DNA of 15,438 nt from DAOVGU01 sp030637775 [NCBI: bacterium]. GTDB lineage: Bacteria; Ratteibacteria; UBA8468. Shown piece after piece: positions 1 to 7,172 of this stretch. The DNA is taken from positions 1-15,438 of the forward strand of contig DAOWFY010000099.1 in NCBI GenBank assembly GCA_030637775.1, written 5' to 3'. The notes beneath the pieces are model-generated. The model saw only the letters and a list, made by a program, of their open reading frames with translations, ran no database searches and had not been told where the DNA came from. A program made the position numbers and the translations under genes. Numbering within the stretch: position 1 is the first letter of the stretch; each line of letters starts with the position of its first letter.

Positions 1-1077
1 ACCCCCTTCCTTTAAGGAAAGGGGTAGCCTTCTACTTTTTCCTAAAAGATCACCGGATTCGCAGATTGGACCGACGATATTTCCAATAAAACTTTTCCCC
101 GAAGCTCTTTTAAGGGGAACAATTTCGTGATAGGCTCCATAAAGGGATGGTCGAAGAAGGTCATTAAGTCCGGCATCAACAATAACGAAACTCCTTTTGA
201 GATAAAGAACCTTCGTCACCAAGATACTTGAGCCTCCCACAATGTATCTTCCCGGTTCAAAAATGATTTTCGCCTCTATCTCCTTCAAGAGAGGAATGAA
301 GGCGATCGCAAAATCTTTGATGGAAGAAACCTTTTTCTCGTATTGAATGGGGAAACCACCGCCTATATCAAGCACATCTACCTTAATTTTTTCCTTTCTG
401 ATAAAACTTATCAGCTTCTTGATTGCTATTTGATAGACTTCGGGGAAGGTGATTTGAGAGCCAAGATGAATGTGAAGCCCTAAAATATTTATCTTAGGAA
501 AAGAAGCTTTGTTCTTAAAGATTCTTGCTACCTCTTTCCAGCCAATTCCGAACTTAGATTCCCTCTTACCCGTGGCAACATGCCGATGGGTCTTAGGCTC
601 AACCTCAGGATTGACCCTGAGGTTGCAGTTAACTCTTTTATTAAGCCTGGAAGCAATTTCATTTATCAATCTTAATTCCGAAGCCGATTCAACATTGAAT
701 AGATAAATACCCTTTTTTATTGCTTCCTTGATTTCCTCTTCCCTTTTGCCGACACCGGCAAAGACAATTCTTCCCGGAGGGATACCGGCCTTTAAAGCCA
801 AAAATAGCTCTCCCAGGGAAACGATATCGGCCCCAGCCCCCAGATTTTTTAGGATCTTAAGAATAGAAAGATTGGAGTTTGCCTTAAGGCTATAGCAGAT
901 AAGAGGAGAAAGAGAGGAAAACGCTTTTTCAAATTTTTTATACTGACTGCAAATAGAATTTTTGCTATAAAGATAAAAAGGGGTGCCAACTTTTTTGGCA
1001 ACCTCCCTTACCTTAACCCCTTCGCAATAGAGGTTGTTTTTATAATAAAAAAAATTTTCCAATTCTATGAGTTTCAT
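1..1077 (-). CDS. lysA: Diaminopimelate decarboxylase (partial, C-terminus off window)
   Basis: Makes L-lysine from meso-diaminopimelate by PLP-dependent decarboxylation, the last step of lysine synthesis, in the cytoplasm. Reading the minus strand from the ATG at 1077, 359 codons stay open to the window edge; the rest is missing. Visible family marks: the PLP-binding lysine K65 in YSLKANSN; LGLHIHLGSQ; the glycine-rich GGGFPIQY phosphate loop; EPGRYIVG; and GPICESGDLLG with the DAPDC-type Cys-Glu-Ser-Gly-Asp. These separate it from ornithine/arginine decarboxylases of the same fold. The start lies 7 nt after the stop of the preceding exported-protein gene with no clear Shine-Dalgarno sequence, so translation is probably coupled to it. 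It is the third gene of an argH-exported protein-lysA group. Family assignment is very secure. Confidence 0.96.
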   Translation of the reverse strand, partial: MKLIELENFFYYKNNLYCEGVKVREVAKKVGTPFYLYSKNSICSQYKKFEKAFSSLSPLICYSLKANSNLSILKILKNLGAGADIVSLGELFLALKAGIPPGRIVFAGVGKREEEIKEAIKKGIYLFNVESASELRLINEIASRLNKRVNCNLRVNPEVEPKTHRHVATGKRESKFGIGWKEVARIFKNKASFPKINILGLHIHLGSQITFPEVYQIAIKKLISFIRKEKIKVDVLDIGGGFPIQYEKKVSSIKDFAIAFIPLLKEIEAKIIFEPGRYIVGGSSILVTKVLYLKRSFVIVDAGLNDLLRPSLYGAYHEIVPLKRASGKSFIGNIVGPICESGDLLGKSRRLPLSLKEGG

Positions 1078-1084
1078 CCGTTTT

Positions 1085-1699
1085 TCACTTATACTGGGAA
1101 AGGTTAACATCAAACCTTAGTTCCTTCTCCTCCTCCCATTTACTTCTGATAAGGATCACTATAATTTTTTCCTTGGGTCTTATTTTCTCATAGGGGAAAA
1201 AACCTTTGACAACCGCTTCGTAGCCTGGGCTCATCGGCCAGGTTTCCCTTGGTTTACCCAGAGTATCGCTCTCTGTCTTTGTGGGAGCAACAACCTCCAA
1301 TTCTCTCCTCCCCTTTATTGACCTGGAAGTGATAATTACCAAGGAATACTCCCTGGCAAAATCAATTCTATCCCCCACGGTGTGGATTTCAACAATAAAA
1401 TCTTTCCTGGACAGAACCTCTTTCTGCTCCTCTTCGGAGAGTTTGTTTCCTTTTTCCTTTGCTTTGCTAGCCGCCAGAGCCAGATCAGCATATTTGGTGA
1501 TAAGATAACCATATTCGTGGATACTGGTGCTACAGCGAAACTTGCATTTTCTTAAAATATGCTCTTTCTCTTCCCGCTCTCCCCAACTGATTGCCTGCTC
1601 TGCCTCAGATTTACTTAAATTTACCTCAATCGCCTGAACCAAGTGAATGTGAATAAAGAAAGATAAACCAAATACTAAACATATAATCCATTTACTCAT
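1085..1699 (-). CDS. Exported protein of unknown function between argH and lysA
   Basis: I do not recognise this 204-residue protein. Residues 1-23 look like a signal peptide: MSK, then the hydrophobic run IICLVFGLSFF, ending VQA before IEVNLS, which fits an AXA-like type I cleavage site. No lipobox cysteine is visible. The mature part is highly charged, with a Lys/Glu-rich helical segment around residues 75-100 and two cysteines close together (KCKFRC, about 52-56) that could form a disulfide outside the cytoplasm. The C-terminal half has alternating hydrophobic stretches (KIIVILIRSKW) suggesting a small beta domain. The only purine-rich motif upstream, TAAGGA, lies about 13 nt before the ATG, which is rather far. 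It lies in the arginine/lysine gene group, but nothing in the sequence ties it to amino-acid synthesis; the position may be incidental. Confidence 0.75.
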   Translation of the reverse strand: MSKWIICLVFGLSFFIHIHLVQAIEVNLSKSEAEQAISWGEREEKEHILRKCKFRCSTSIHEYGYLITKYADLALAASKAKEKGNKLSEEEQKEVLSRKDFIVEIHTVGDRIDFAREYSLVIITSRSIKGRRELEVVAPTKTESDTLGKPRETWPMSPGYEAVVKGFFPYEKIRPKEKIIVILIRSKWEEEKELRFDVNLSQYK

Positions 1700-1724
1700 T
1701 TTCTATCGCACATTCCTTACCAAA

Positions 1725-1900
1725 ATGACAATGGTCGTTGCGCAGCAATCATAAGTAATTGCAGGAGATGACTGGGGTTTGGAAGCAAGTTGGCGGTTAT
1801 GCCGCAGGCACAATAGTGCCGAGGAATAAGAAAGCCCGAGTGAACAAACTTTAGTCATCTCTTAACGTGGTTTACTTGCAGAGCAACTGACCATTGTCAT
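1725..1900. repeat. 176-bp element with terminal inverted repeats and internal stems (MITE-like or structured RNA)
   Basis: The left end, ATGACAATGGTC then GTTGC (1725-1741), is matched in inverted form at the right end, GCAAC-T-GACCATTGTCAT (1883-1900), with one extra base. Nested inside are GAGATGACT (1765-1773) with AGTCATCTC (1853-1861), then GGGTTT (1775-1780) with AAGCCC (1832-1837, one T-G wobble). At the centre are two hairpins: GCGG/CCGC (1793-1805) and GGCAC/GTGCC around AATA (1807-1820). The T-G wobble pairs only if the plus strand is the RNA, a weak hint at orientation. No open reading frame of note and no T-run after a hairpin are seen, so it is not a simple terminator. It could be a non-autonomous mobile element or a multibranched RNA; no known RNA family is recognised. 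Confidence 0.6.
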
Positions 1901-3264
1901 GCCAACCTCTTTTCCCAGTCTCTTATTCTTGCCTGAACTTGCTTTGGTGAGGTTCCGCCAAAGGAGGTCTTGCTCCTTACGGAAGATTCCACCTTTATTC
2001 TTTCTAAGGCATCCTTTTCAAACTTATCCGAGAACCTTTTTAATTCAGTTAAAGTCAGTTCCTTCAATGTTTTTCTTGAGTCTTCAAGATATCCAAGGAT
2101 TTTACCCACAACCCGATGGGCTTTTCGGAAAGGAACCCCCTTCATCGCCAGGTATTCTACCAAATCGGTTGCGGTTGTCTCCCCTTTTTCAGCCATCTCC
2201 TTCATCCTTTCCTTATCGAGTCTGATTTTTGGCAGAAATTTCGTAGAGATACTCAGGCAGGAACTAACAATCTCCATCATCTCAAAGAACCCTTTTTTAT
2301 CCTCCTGCATATCCCGATTATAGGATAAAGGGAGATTTTTCATTAAAGAAAAGAGGGCAAATAGTCCGCCATAGACCTTTGCCGTCTTCCCCCGGATTAG
2401 CTCCGGAATATCCGGGTTTTTCTTCTGGGGCATTAAGGAGGAGCCGGTAGCAAAGGACTCATCGATCTCCAAAAACCCAAATTCCTCACTATTCCAAAGA
2501 ATAATCTCCTCACTTAACCGGGAAAGGTGCATCATTAAAATGCTACTTGCGGAGGCAGTCTCAAGTAAAAAGTCCCGGTCACTGACCGCATCGATAGAAT
2601 TTTCTGCCACCCTGGTAAATCCCAGGATTTTTGCCGTAAATTTTCTGTCGATGGGCAGGGAAGTTCCGGCTCCAGCCGCCGCTCCCAAAGGAGAAACATC
2701 AACCCTTACATAACTCTCATTAAAACGCTGCTTATCTCTTTCCAACATTTCCAGGTAAGCCAATAGCCAGTGACTAAAAAGAACCGGTTGGGAATGCTGC
2801 AGATGGGTATAGCCGGGCATAATGACATTCTGATACCTTTTTGCTGCCCGTAAAATTGCCCTTTGAAATTCGGTGATTTGAGAAACGATCTTTTTGATTT
2901 CGTCCTTTGTATAAAGCCTTTCATCCAGAGCAATCTGGTCATTGCGGGAACGTCCGGTATGAAGTTTTTCGCCAAGAGGTCCAATTCTTTCTGTAAGGGA
3001 GCGCTCAATGGCGGTATGAATATCCTCGTCATCCTTGAAGAGAAACTTCCCTTTCTCCAATTCTCTGCCAATTTCCTTTAAACCGGAGACGATTTTTTTT
3101 GCCTCTTTCCCTTTGATAATCTTACACTTAGCCAGCATCTTTACATGGGCAACACTGCCTAAAATGTCATAATCTGCCAATTTCTTGTCCACAGATAAAG
3201 AGGAAGTAAACACCTCCGCCTCCTTGTCCAATTCCTTCTTAAATTTTGCATCCCAGAGTTTCAT
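1897..3264 (-). CDS. argH: Argininosuccinate lyase
   Basis: Cleaves argininosuccinate to arginine and fumarate, the last step of arginine synthesis; a homotetrameric cytoplasmic enzyme of the fumarase/aspartase superfamily. The 455 residues match the usual length of about 450-470. Marks in order: DEDIHTAIE, the HTGRSRNDQIALD segment, TPGYTH-type substrate region seen here as MPGYTHLQHSQPV, and the superfamily signature GSSLMPQKKNPD with the mobile catalytic-serine loop. The C-terminus SFGGTSPKQVQARI is typical. The ATG at 3264 is the natural start: it gives the normal N-terminus (KLWDAKF) and sits a few bases downstream of a strong -10 box. The stop codon TGA (1897-1899) lies inside the right end of the inverted-repeat element, so the very C-terminus may have been reset by that element. 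Confidence 0.97.
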   Translation of the reverse strand: MKLWDAKFKKELDKEAEVFTSSLSVDKKLADYDILGSVAHVKMLAKCKIIKGKEAKKIVSGLKEIGRELEKGKFLFKDDEDIHTAIERSLTERIGPLGEKLHTGRSRNDQIALDERLYTKDEIKKIVSQITEFQRAILRAAKRYQNVIMPGYTHLQHSQPVLFSHWLLAYLEMLERDKQRFNESYVRVDVSPLGAAAGAGTSLPIDRKFTAKILGFTRVAENSIDAVSDRDFLLETASASSILMMHLSRLSEEIILWNSEEFGFLEIDESFATGSSLMPQKKNPDIPELIRGKTAKVYGGLFALFSLMKNLPLSYNRDMQEDKKGFFEMMEIVSSCLSISTKFLPKIRLDKERMKEMAEKGETTATDLVEYLAMKGVPFRKAHRVVGKILGYLEDSRKTLKELTLTELKRFSDKFEKDALERIKVESSVRSKTSFGGTSPKQVQARIRDWEKRLA

Positions 3265-3273
3265 TATTTTGCT

Positions 3274-3302
3274 ATTATACCAGATTCTTCCTTTACAGAC
3301 AA
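3274..3302 (-). promoter_or_regulatory. argH promoter, extended -10, near-leaderless
   Basis: On the minus strand: -35 TTGTCT (3302-3297), 17-nt spacer, and -10 TATAAT (3279-3274) preceded by TGG, giving the extended -10 form TGnTATAAT. The ATG of argH (3264) starts only 9 nt after the -10 box, so a transcript starting about 7 nt downstream would have a leader of about 3 nt and no Shine-Dalgarno sequence. Confidence 0.7.
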
Positions 3303-3307
3303 GTTTA

Positions 3308-3316
3308 TGTTATAAT
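3308..3316 (+). promoter_or_regulatory. topA promoter, extended -10, near-leaderless
   Basis: TGTTATAAT is a perfect extended -10 element; TATAAT occupies 3311-3316. No good -35 is correctly spaced (TTTACA at 3292-3297 is only 13 nt away), as is common for extended -10 promoters. Initiation about 7 nt downstream falls at roughly 3323, only 3-4 nt before the topA ATG at 3327. No Shine-Dalgarno sequence precedes that ATG. The upstream half overlaps the argH -35, so the two promoters may compete for polymerase. Confidence 0.65.
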
Positions 3317-3326
3317 TTTCTGAAAT

Positions 3327-5411
3327 ATGACAAATTCTTTGGTTATTGTGGAATCGCCCGCAAAGGCAAAGACCATCTCTCGATTTTTAGGTAGAGATTT
3401 TCGGTTCTCTGCCTCCTTGGGACACATTCGAGACCTTCCCGCACACAAGTTTGGGGTTGATATAAAGCGTGATTTTGAACCTACGTATGAGGTCCCTCCC
3501 GATAAAAAAAAGATAGTACGACAACTTCTCCTCGCGGCAAAAAACAGCGGAGATATCTATTTAGCTACCGATGAAGATCGAGAGGGCGAGGCGATTGCCT
3601 GGCATATTGCCATTCTTTTGGAGAGACCTTTGGAAGAGATCAAAAGGGTTGTCTTTCATGAGATTACAGAGAGCGCAATTAAGGAGGCCTTCCGCCATCC
3701 ACGAGAGATTAACCTTTCCTTAGTTAGGGCTCAGCAGGCACGCCGCATTTTAGATCGGGTAGTTGGCTACCAATTAAGCCCCTTTCTCAGTGAGAAAATG
3801 CGCCGGAGAGGTCTTTCCGCCGGCAGGGTGCAATCGGTGGCTTTGCGGATGATTGCGGAAAGGGAAAAGGAGATTGAGAAATTTCATCCTCAGGAATACT
3901 GGAGCATAAAAGCAAATTTACGCCCCCACCTATCTCCTCCCCTGAGGGGGAGACCCCACCCAAATCCCTCCCCCACGAGTGGGGAGGGAAAAAGGGAGGG
4001 GGGGGAAGGAAAATCCTCCTTTTCTGCAATTCTCTCTTCCATTGAAGGCAAAAAAATCCCCCAATTAGGCATCAAAACTAAAGAGGAGGCCGAGAATATC
4101 ACCTCAGATTTAGAGGGCTCTTCATTTATCGTGGAGAGGCTCAAGAAAGAGGAAAAAAGGCGTTATCCTTTTCCTCCATTCACGACCAGCACTTTACAAC
4201 AGGAGGCCTCCTACAGATTAAGATTTTCTGCCAAAAAGACGATGCGGGTTGCCCAGCAACTCTACGAAGGAATTCAACTGGAGAAAGGTCAGGTTGGGCT
4301 CATCACCTATATGAGAACGGATTCCCTTTCCATTTCCAACCTCGCTCAGAGAGAAGCTCTCTCCTACGTCAAAAATGAACTTGGAAAAGATTACGTACCT
4401 GAGAGGCCAAATTTTTATAAAACTAAAGCAAAGGGAGCGCAGGAAGCACATGAAGCGATCCGCCCCACCTCCGTTCTTCGCACCCCTGAGGCCATCAACA
4501 AGTTCTTAAATCCGGATCAGAACAAAATTTATATCCTTATCTGGAATAGGTTTGTTGCCAGTCAGATGACACCGGCAATCTTTGATACCGTCCTCGCAGA
4601 AATCAAGGCCAACAAATACCTCTTTTGCGCAAAGGGCGAAACATTAAAGTTTCCCGGATATAAAAGAGTATATTCCGAAGTAAAAAAGGAGCAGGAGACC
4701 ATCCTTCCGGACCTGCAGGAAAATGAACCGCTCACTTGCATCAAACTTATTCCTGAGCAACATTTCACCAAACCACCAAGCCGTTACACCGAGGCAACCC
4801 TGATTAAGACGATGGAGAAATATGGAATTGGCCGACCCTCCACCTATGCCCCGACAATCAGTACCATCCTGGATAGAAAATATGTGGAATTGGAAAAGCG
4901 CCATTTCAAACCCTTACCCCTGGGGGTTACCGTCAATGAAATCCTGATAAAATATTTCTCGGAGTTAATTAAAGTTGACTTTACTGCCAGAATGGAGGAA
5001 AACTTAGATGAGATTGCTGCCGGCCAGCAGGAATGGGTGAAGGTATTAAATGACTTTTACCGGCCATTCTCGGAGAAATTGAGGGTTGCGGCGGGTGAAC
5101 CAAGTCCGCCACAGAACTTTGGCGGAAGGGAAAAGAGAAGACCCCCTGCACAAGAGACGGGTGAGAAATGTCCCGAATGTGGCTCTCCTCTTCTTCTGCG
5201 GGAGGGTAAATACGGAAAGTTCTTCGGCTGCAGTACCTTTCCTAAGTGTAAGTATACCAGGCCCTTAAAAACTCAGAAACAAGCATCTGCCCAGCAAACA
5301 ACCGAGAAATGTCCAAAATGTGGCTCTCCTCTTCTTCTGCGGGAGGGTAAATACGGAAAGTTCTTCGGCTGCAGTAAGTTTCCTAAGTGCAGATATATAA
5401 AGAAATGCTAA
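3327..5411 (+). CDS. topA: DNA topoisomerase I (type IA)
   Basis: Relaxes negatively supercoiled DNA through a 5'-phosphotyrosine intermediate. Residues 1-115 form the TOPRIM domain, with NSLVIVESPAKAKTI and the acidic triad in TDEDREGE (D82, D84, E86). The catalytic tyrosine is Y328 in LITYMRTDS. PFTTSTLQQEAS, AHEAIRPT and the IGRPSTYAPTI motif complete the core. The C-terminus carries two CxxC...C...C zinc ribbons (about residues 613-645 and 660-692), almost identical to each other. Total length is 694. Residues about 199-231, between SIKANL and FSAIL, are a low-complexity Pro/Gly/Ser stretch encoded by a GC-rich palindrome, probably a surface loop insertion. The frame is intact through it, so the enzyme is probably functional. 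Transcription likely starts almost at the ATG. Its end overlaps the hisA start (ATGCTAA, 7 nt). Confidence 0.97.
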   Translation: MTNSLVIVESPAKAKTISRFLGRDFRFSASLGHIRDLPAHKFGVDIKRDFEPTYEVPPDKKKIVRQLLLAAKNSGDIYLATDEDREGEAIAWHIAILLERPLEEIKRVVFHEITESAIKEAFRHPREINLSLVRAQQARRILDRVVGYQLSPFLSEKMRRRGLSAGRVQSVALRMIAEREKEIEKFHPQEYWSIKANLRPHLSPPLRGRPHPNPSPTSGEGKREGGEGKSSFSAILSSIEGKKIPQLGIKTKEEAENITSDLEGSSFIVERLKKEEKRRYPFPPFTTSTLQQEASYRLRFSAKKTMRVAQQLYEGIQLEKGQVGLITYMRTDSLSISNLAQREALSYVKNELGKDYVPERPNFYKTKAKGAQEAHEAIRPTSVLRTPEAINKFLNPDQNKIYILIWNRFVASQMTPAIFDTVLAEIKANKYLFCAKGETLKFPGYKRVYSEVKKEQETILPDLQENEPLTCIKLIPEQHFTKPPSRYTEATLIKTMEKYGIGRPSTYAPTISTILDRKYVELEKRHFKPLPLGVTVNEILIKYFSELIKVDFTARMEENLDEIAAGQQEWVKVLNDFYRPFSEKLRVAAGEPSPPQNFGGREKRRPPAQETGEKCPECGSPLLLREGKYGKFFGCSTFPKCKYTRPLKTQKQASAQQTTEKCPKCGSPLLLREGKYGKFFGCSKFPKCRYIKKC
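3921..4016. repeat. GC-rich palindromic element inserted in frame within topA
   Basis: This roughly 96-nt segment stands out from the surrounding AT-leaning gene by runs of C then G. It contains hairpin 1, CTCCCC/GGGGAG around TGAG (3937-3952), and hairpin 2, about 9 bp with one bulged C, around CGAG (3966-3988). Outer C-rich (3923-3930) and G-rich (3994-4005) arms could pair around both. In the topA frame it reads as a Pro-rich piece containing PHPNPSPTSGEG, the kind of peptide produced when common C-rich/G-rich intergenic palindromes are translated. The size keeps the frame. Exact edges are uncertain by several bases. Confidence 0.75.
5163..5392 (+). repeat. Tandem duplication of a zinc-ribbon unit in topA
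   Basis: Two units 141 bp (47 codons) apart, 5163-5251 and 5304-5392, each encode EKCPxCGSPLLLREGKYGKF followed by FGCSxFPKC. About 60 consecutive bases, from AATGTGGCTC to GGCTGCAGTA, are identical at the nucleotide level, including third codon positions. This indicates a recent duplication or gene conversion rather than ancient paralogous ribbons. Confidence 0.85.
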
Positions 5412-6130
5412 TCATTCCCGCGATTGATATTAAGGAGGGGAAATGCGTCAGGCTTTTTCAAGGAAATTTCCAAAAAGAGACAGTCTACGACGATGACCCG
5501 ATAAAGGTAGCAACTAATTGGCAGAGACAAGGGGCAAAACTATTGCATATTGTTGACTTAGATGGGGCCAAAAGAGGAAAAATTAAACATTTAGGATTAA
5601 TTGCAGAAATTGCTAAAAAGGTTTCTGTACCCATTGAGGTTGGCGGTGGCATCAGGGATTTAGAAACGATTAAGGAACTTTTTGATACCGGAGCAGAAAA
5701 GGTTATCCTTACCACTTTAGCCTATGAGAATCCCGGCCTTCTGAAAAAAGTTTGTGGACAATATGGGGAAAAGATTTTAGTGAGTATTGACGCAAGAGAT
5801 GGATTCCTTTCCGTTAAAGGCTGGCAAGAAAAAACGGGAGAGAAGGCGGTTGATTTTGCCCAAAGGATGCAAGAGGCTGGGGTAAAGGGATTTATCTATA
5901 CCGACATTAAGCGGGATGGGACCCTCTTCGGAACAAATTTGCCGGGAATAAAAAAGTTCGCTGCTTCTATCGGAGGAAAGCTCGTTGCTTCGGGAGGAAT
6001 CAGCAATCTTGATGACATCAGAAGGATAAAGGATTTGGAATTACCCAATTTAACTGGAGTAATTGTCGGCAAAGCCCTTTATACGAAAACGATAAGTTTA
6101 AAAGAGGCAATAAAGGTAGCTAATGAGTAA
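5405..6130 (+). CDS. hisA: HisA: ProFAR isomerase of histidine synthesis
   Basis: Isomerises the aminoaldose ProFAR to the aminoketose PRFAR, the fourth step of histidine synthesis, in a cytoplasmic (beta/alpha)8 barrel. Starting at ATG 5405 the protein is 241 residues, normal for HisA. Catalytic D8 is in IIPAIDIKEG and D129 in VSIDARDG; phosphate loops are VGGGIRD and ASGGISN; YTDIKRDGT carries the usual Thr-Asp. The AIDIKEGKCVRL start and VDLDGAKRG fit HisA rather than HisF. An upstream in-frame GTG at 5387 would add six residues before the conserved MLIIPAID and is unlikely to be used. The ATG overlaps the topA stop by 7 nt and the gene's own stop overlaps the next start by 8 nt, so translational coupling is likely. 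No other his gene is nearby. Confidence 0.96.
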   Translation: MLIIPAIDIKEGKCVRLFQGNFQKETVYDDDPIKVATNWQRQGAKLLHIVDLDGAKRGKIKHLGLIAEIAKKVSVPIEVGGGIRDLETIKELFDTGAEKVILTTLAYENPGLLKKVCGQYGEKILVSIDARDGFLSVKGWQEKTGEKAVDFAQRMQEAGVKGFIYTDIKRDGTLFGTNLPGIKKFAASIGGKLVASGGISNLDDIRRIKDLELPNLTGVIVGKALYTKTISLKEAIKVANE

Positions 6131-6689
6131 AACAAGAAAACTATTTCTTCCGCTAATAATATTCTTTGCCCTTTCCTCCTTTGCTTCTGCCGAGGAGATA
6201 AAACCAATCTGCGACCGGGAATATTTTCCGGCAGTCCATTCCCTATTAAAAGGGGCAAAGAAGTCCATCTATCTTATAATTTCCCAGTTTCGGTACTATG
6301 AGAAATACCCGGAAAGTTCTGCCAACTTGCTCTGTAAGGATTTGATCAGAGCGGCAAAGCGGGGCGTAAAGGTAAAGGTAATTATCGAGCAATCAAGTTC
6401 TCATGCTCTTGATAACTCTAAAGCCAATAGAGAGGTTGGGTACCGTTTAGCTCAAGGGGGAGTAACCGTCTACTTTGACCCTTTAGAGACCAACACCCAC
6501 TGCAAACTGCTTGTTGTTGATAAAAGATATGTGGTAATTGGCAGTACCAATTGGTCCTATTATGCCCTGGAGAAGAACTATGAATCCTCCGTTTTAATTG
6601 ATTCTGTAAGTACCGCAAATTATTTTACTAAATATTTCGAGAAACTACGCCGGAAATCTTCGATGAAACTAAGCCCAAAAAAGAGATGA
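6123..6689 (+). CDS. Secreted single-HKD phospholipase D-fold protein (Nuc-like)
   Basis: A 188-residue protein with an N-terminal signal peptide (KTRK, hydrophobic LFLPLIIFFALSSF, cleavage after ASA at about residue 23), so it probably acts outside the cytoplasm. One HxKxxxxD motif is present: H126, K128, D133 in HCKLLVVD, followed by IGSTNWS, the G-S-x-N part of the HKD signature. A single HKD in a protein this size matches the Nuc/EndA branch, where two chains pair to form one active site and the usual substrate is nucleic acid; a lipase role cannot be excluded. The N-terminal half shows the expected strand-helix pattern (YLIISQF, VKVKVIIEQ). It overlaps hisA by 8 nt and ispF by 4 nt (ATGA), so it is firmly in the operon although no shared pathway is obvious. 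Confidence 0.88.
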   Translation: MSKTRKLFLPLIIFFALSSFASAEEIKPICDREYFPAVHSLLKGAKKSIYLIISQFRYYEKYPESSANLLCKDLIRAAKRGVKVKVIIEQSSSHALDNSKANREVGYRLAQGGVTVYFDPLETNTHCKLLVVDKRYVVIGSTNWSYYALEKNYESSVLIDSVSTANYFTKYFEKLRRKSSMKLSPKKR

Positions 6690-7159
6690 TGAAGGTTGGT
6701 ATTGGTTACGATATTCATCGGTTGGTGAAAGGAAGAAGGCTAATCTTGGGTGGAGTAAAGATTAAATTCTCCAAGGGTCTTCTCGGCCATAGCGATGGAG
6801 ACGTTCTCATCCATGCAATCGTTGATGCTATCTTGGGTGCTTTAGGAAAGGGAGATATTGGGCTACATTTTCCGGGTACCAATCCTAAATATAAGGATAT
6901 CAGCAGCCTTATTTTGTTGAAGGAGACGATGAAATTATTAACTAAAAGTAAAGATCGAATAAATAATCTCGATACGATTATCATCGCTGAAAACCCTAAG
7001 ATTACTCCCGATGCGGAAAGAATAAAAGAAAAATTAGCCCCTCTCTTAAAAGTTAACAAAGGAGCTATCAATATCAAGGCAAAGACAAACGAAGGAATGG
7101 GCGAAATCGGTCGGGGAAAAGCTATCTCTGCTCTGGCAATAGTGAGCATAAGAAAATAA
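6686..7159 (+). CDS. ispF: 2-C-methyl-D-erythritol 2,4-cyclodiphosphate synthase
   Basis: Converts CDP-ME 2-phosphate to MEcPP in the MEP isoprenoid pathway, releasing CMP; a homotrimer with a divalent metal at the subunit interface. The 157 residues are the normal length. Metal ligands are visible as D9 and H11 in GIGYDIHRL and H43 in DGDVLIHAIVDA; H35-S-D37-G-D39 and GDIGLHFPG (D57, H61) are conserved. The C-terminus has the usual INIKAKTNEGMGEIGRG. Two adjacent ATGs (6686 and 6689) are possible; the first overlaps the preceding stop as ATGA, suggesting stop-start coupling, and the two products differ by one Met. IspD is not in the window. Confidence 0.96.
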   Translation: MMKVGIGYDIHRLVKGRRLILGGVKIKFSKGLLGHSDGDVLIHAIVDAILGALGKGDIGLHFPGTNPKYKDISSLILLKETMKLLTKSKDRINNLDTIIIAENPKITPDAERIKEKLAPLLKVNKGAINIKAKTNEGMGEIGRGKAISALAIVSIRK

Positions 7160-7172
7160 AAAAGGGGGAAAT

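Noticed and set aside
1807-1820. The GGCAC/GTGCC hairpin as a rho-independent terminator for argH or for the opposite strand.
   Set aside because: No T-run follows on either strand and the hairpin fits better as part of the larger nested structure.
1725-1900. A lysine riboswitch (position upstream of lysA) or a HEARO/omega RNA.
   Set aside because: The conserved lysine-riboswitch core was not found on the minus strand, and no IscB-like gene or recognised HEARO core is present; kept only as an unassigned structured element.
3966-3988. The hairpin in topA as an internal transcription terminator.
   Set aside because: It is followed by GGAAAAAGGG rather than a T-run, and topA continues intact with all downstream motifs.
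5387-5404. An upstream GTG start for hisA.
   Set aside because: It would add MQIYKE ahead of the conserved MLIIPAID, and the ATG at 5405 makes the standard HisA N-terminus and overlaps the topA stop.
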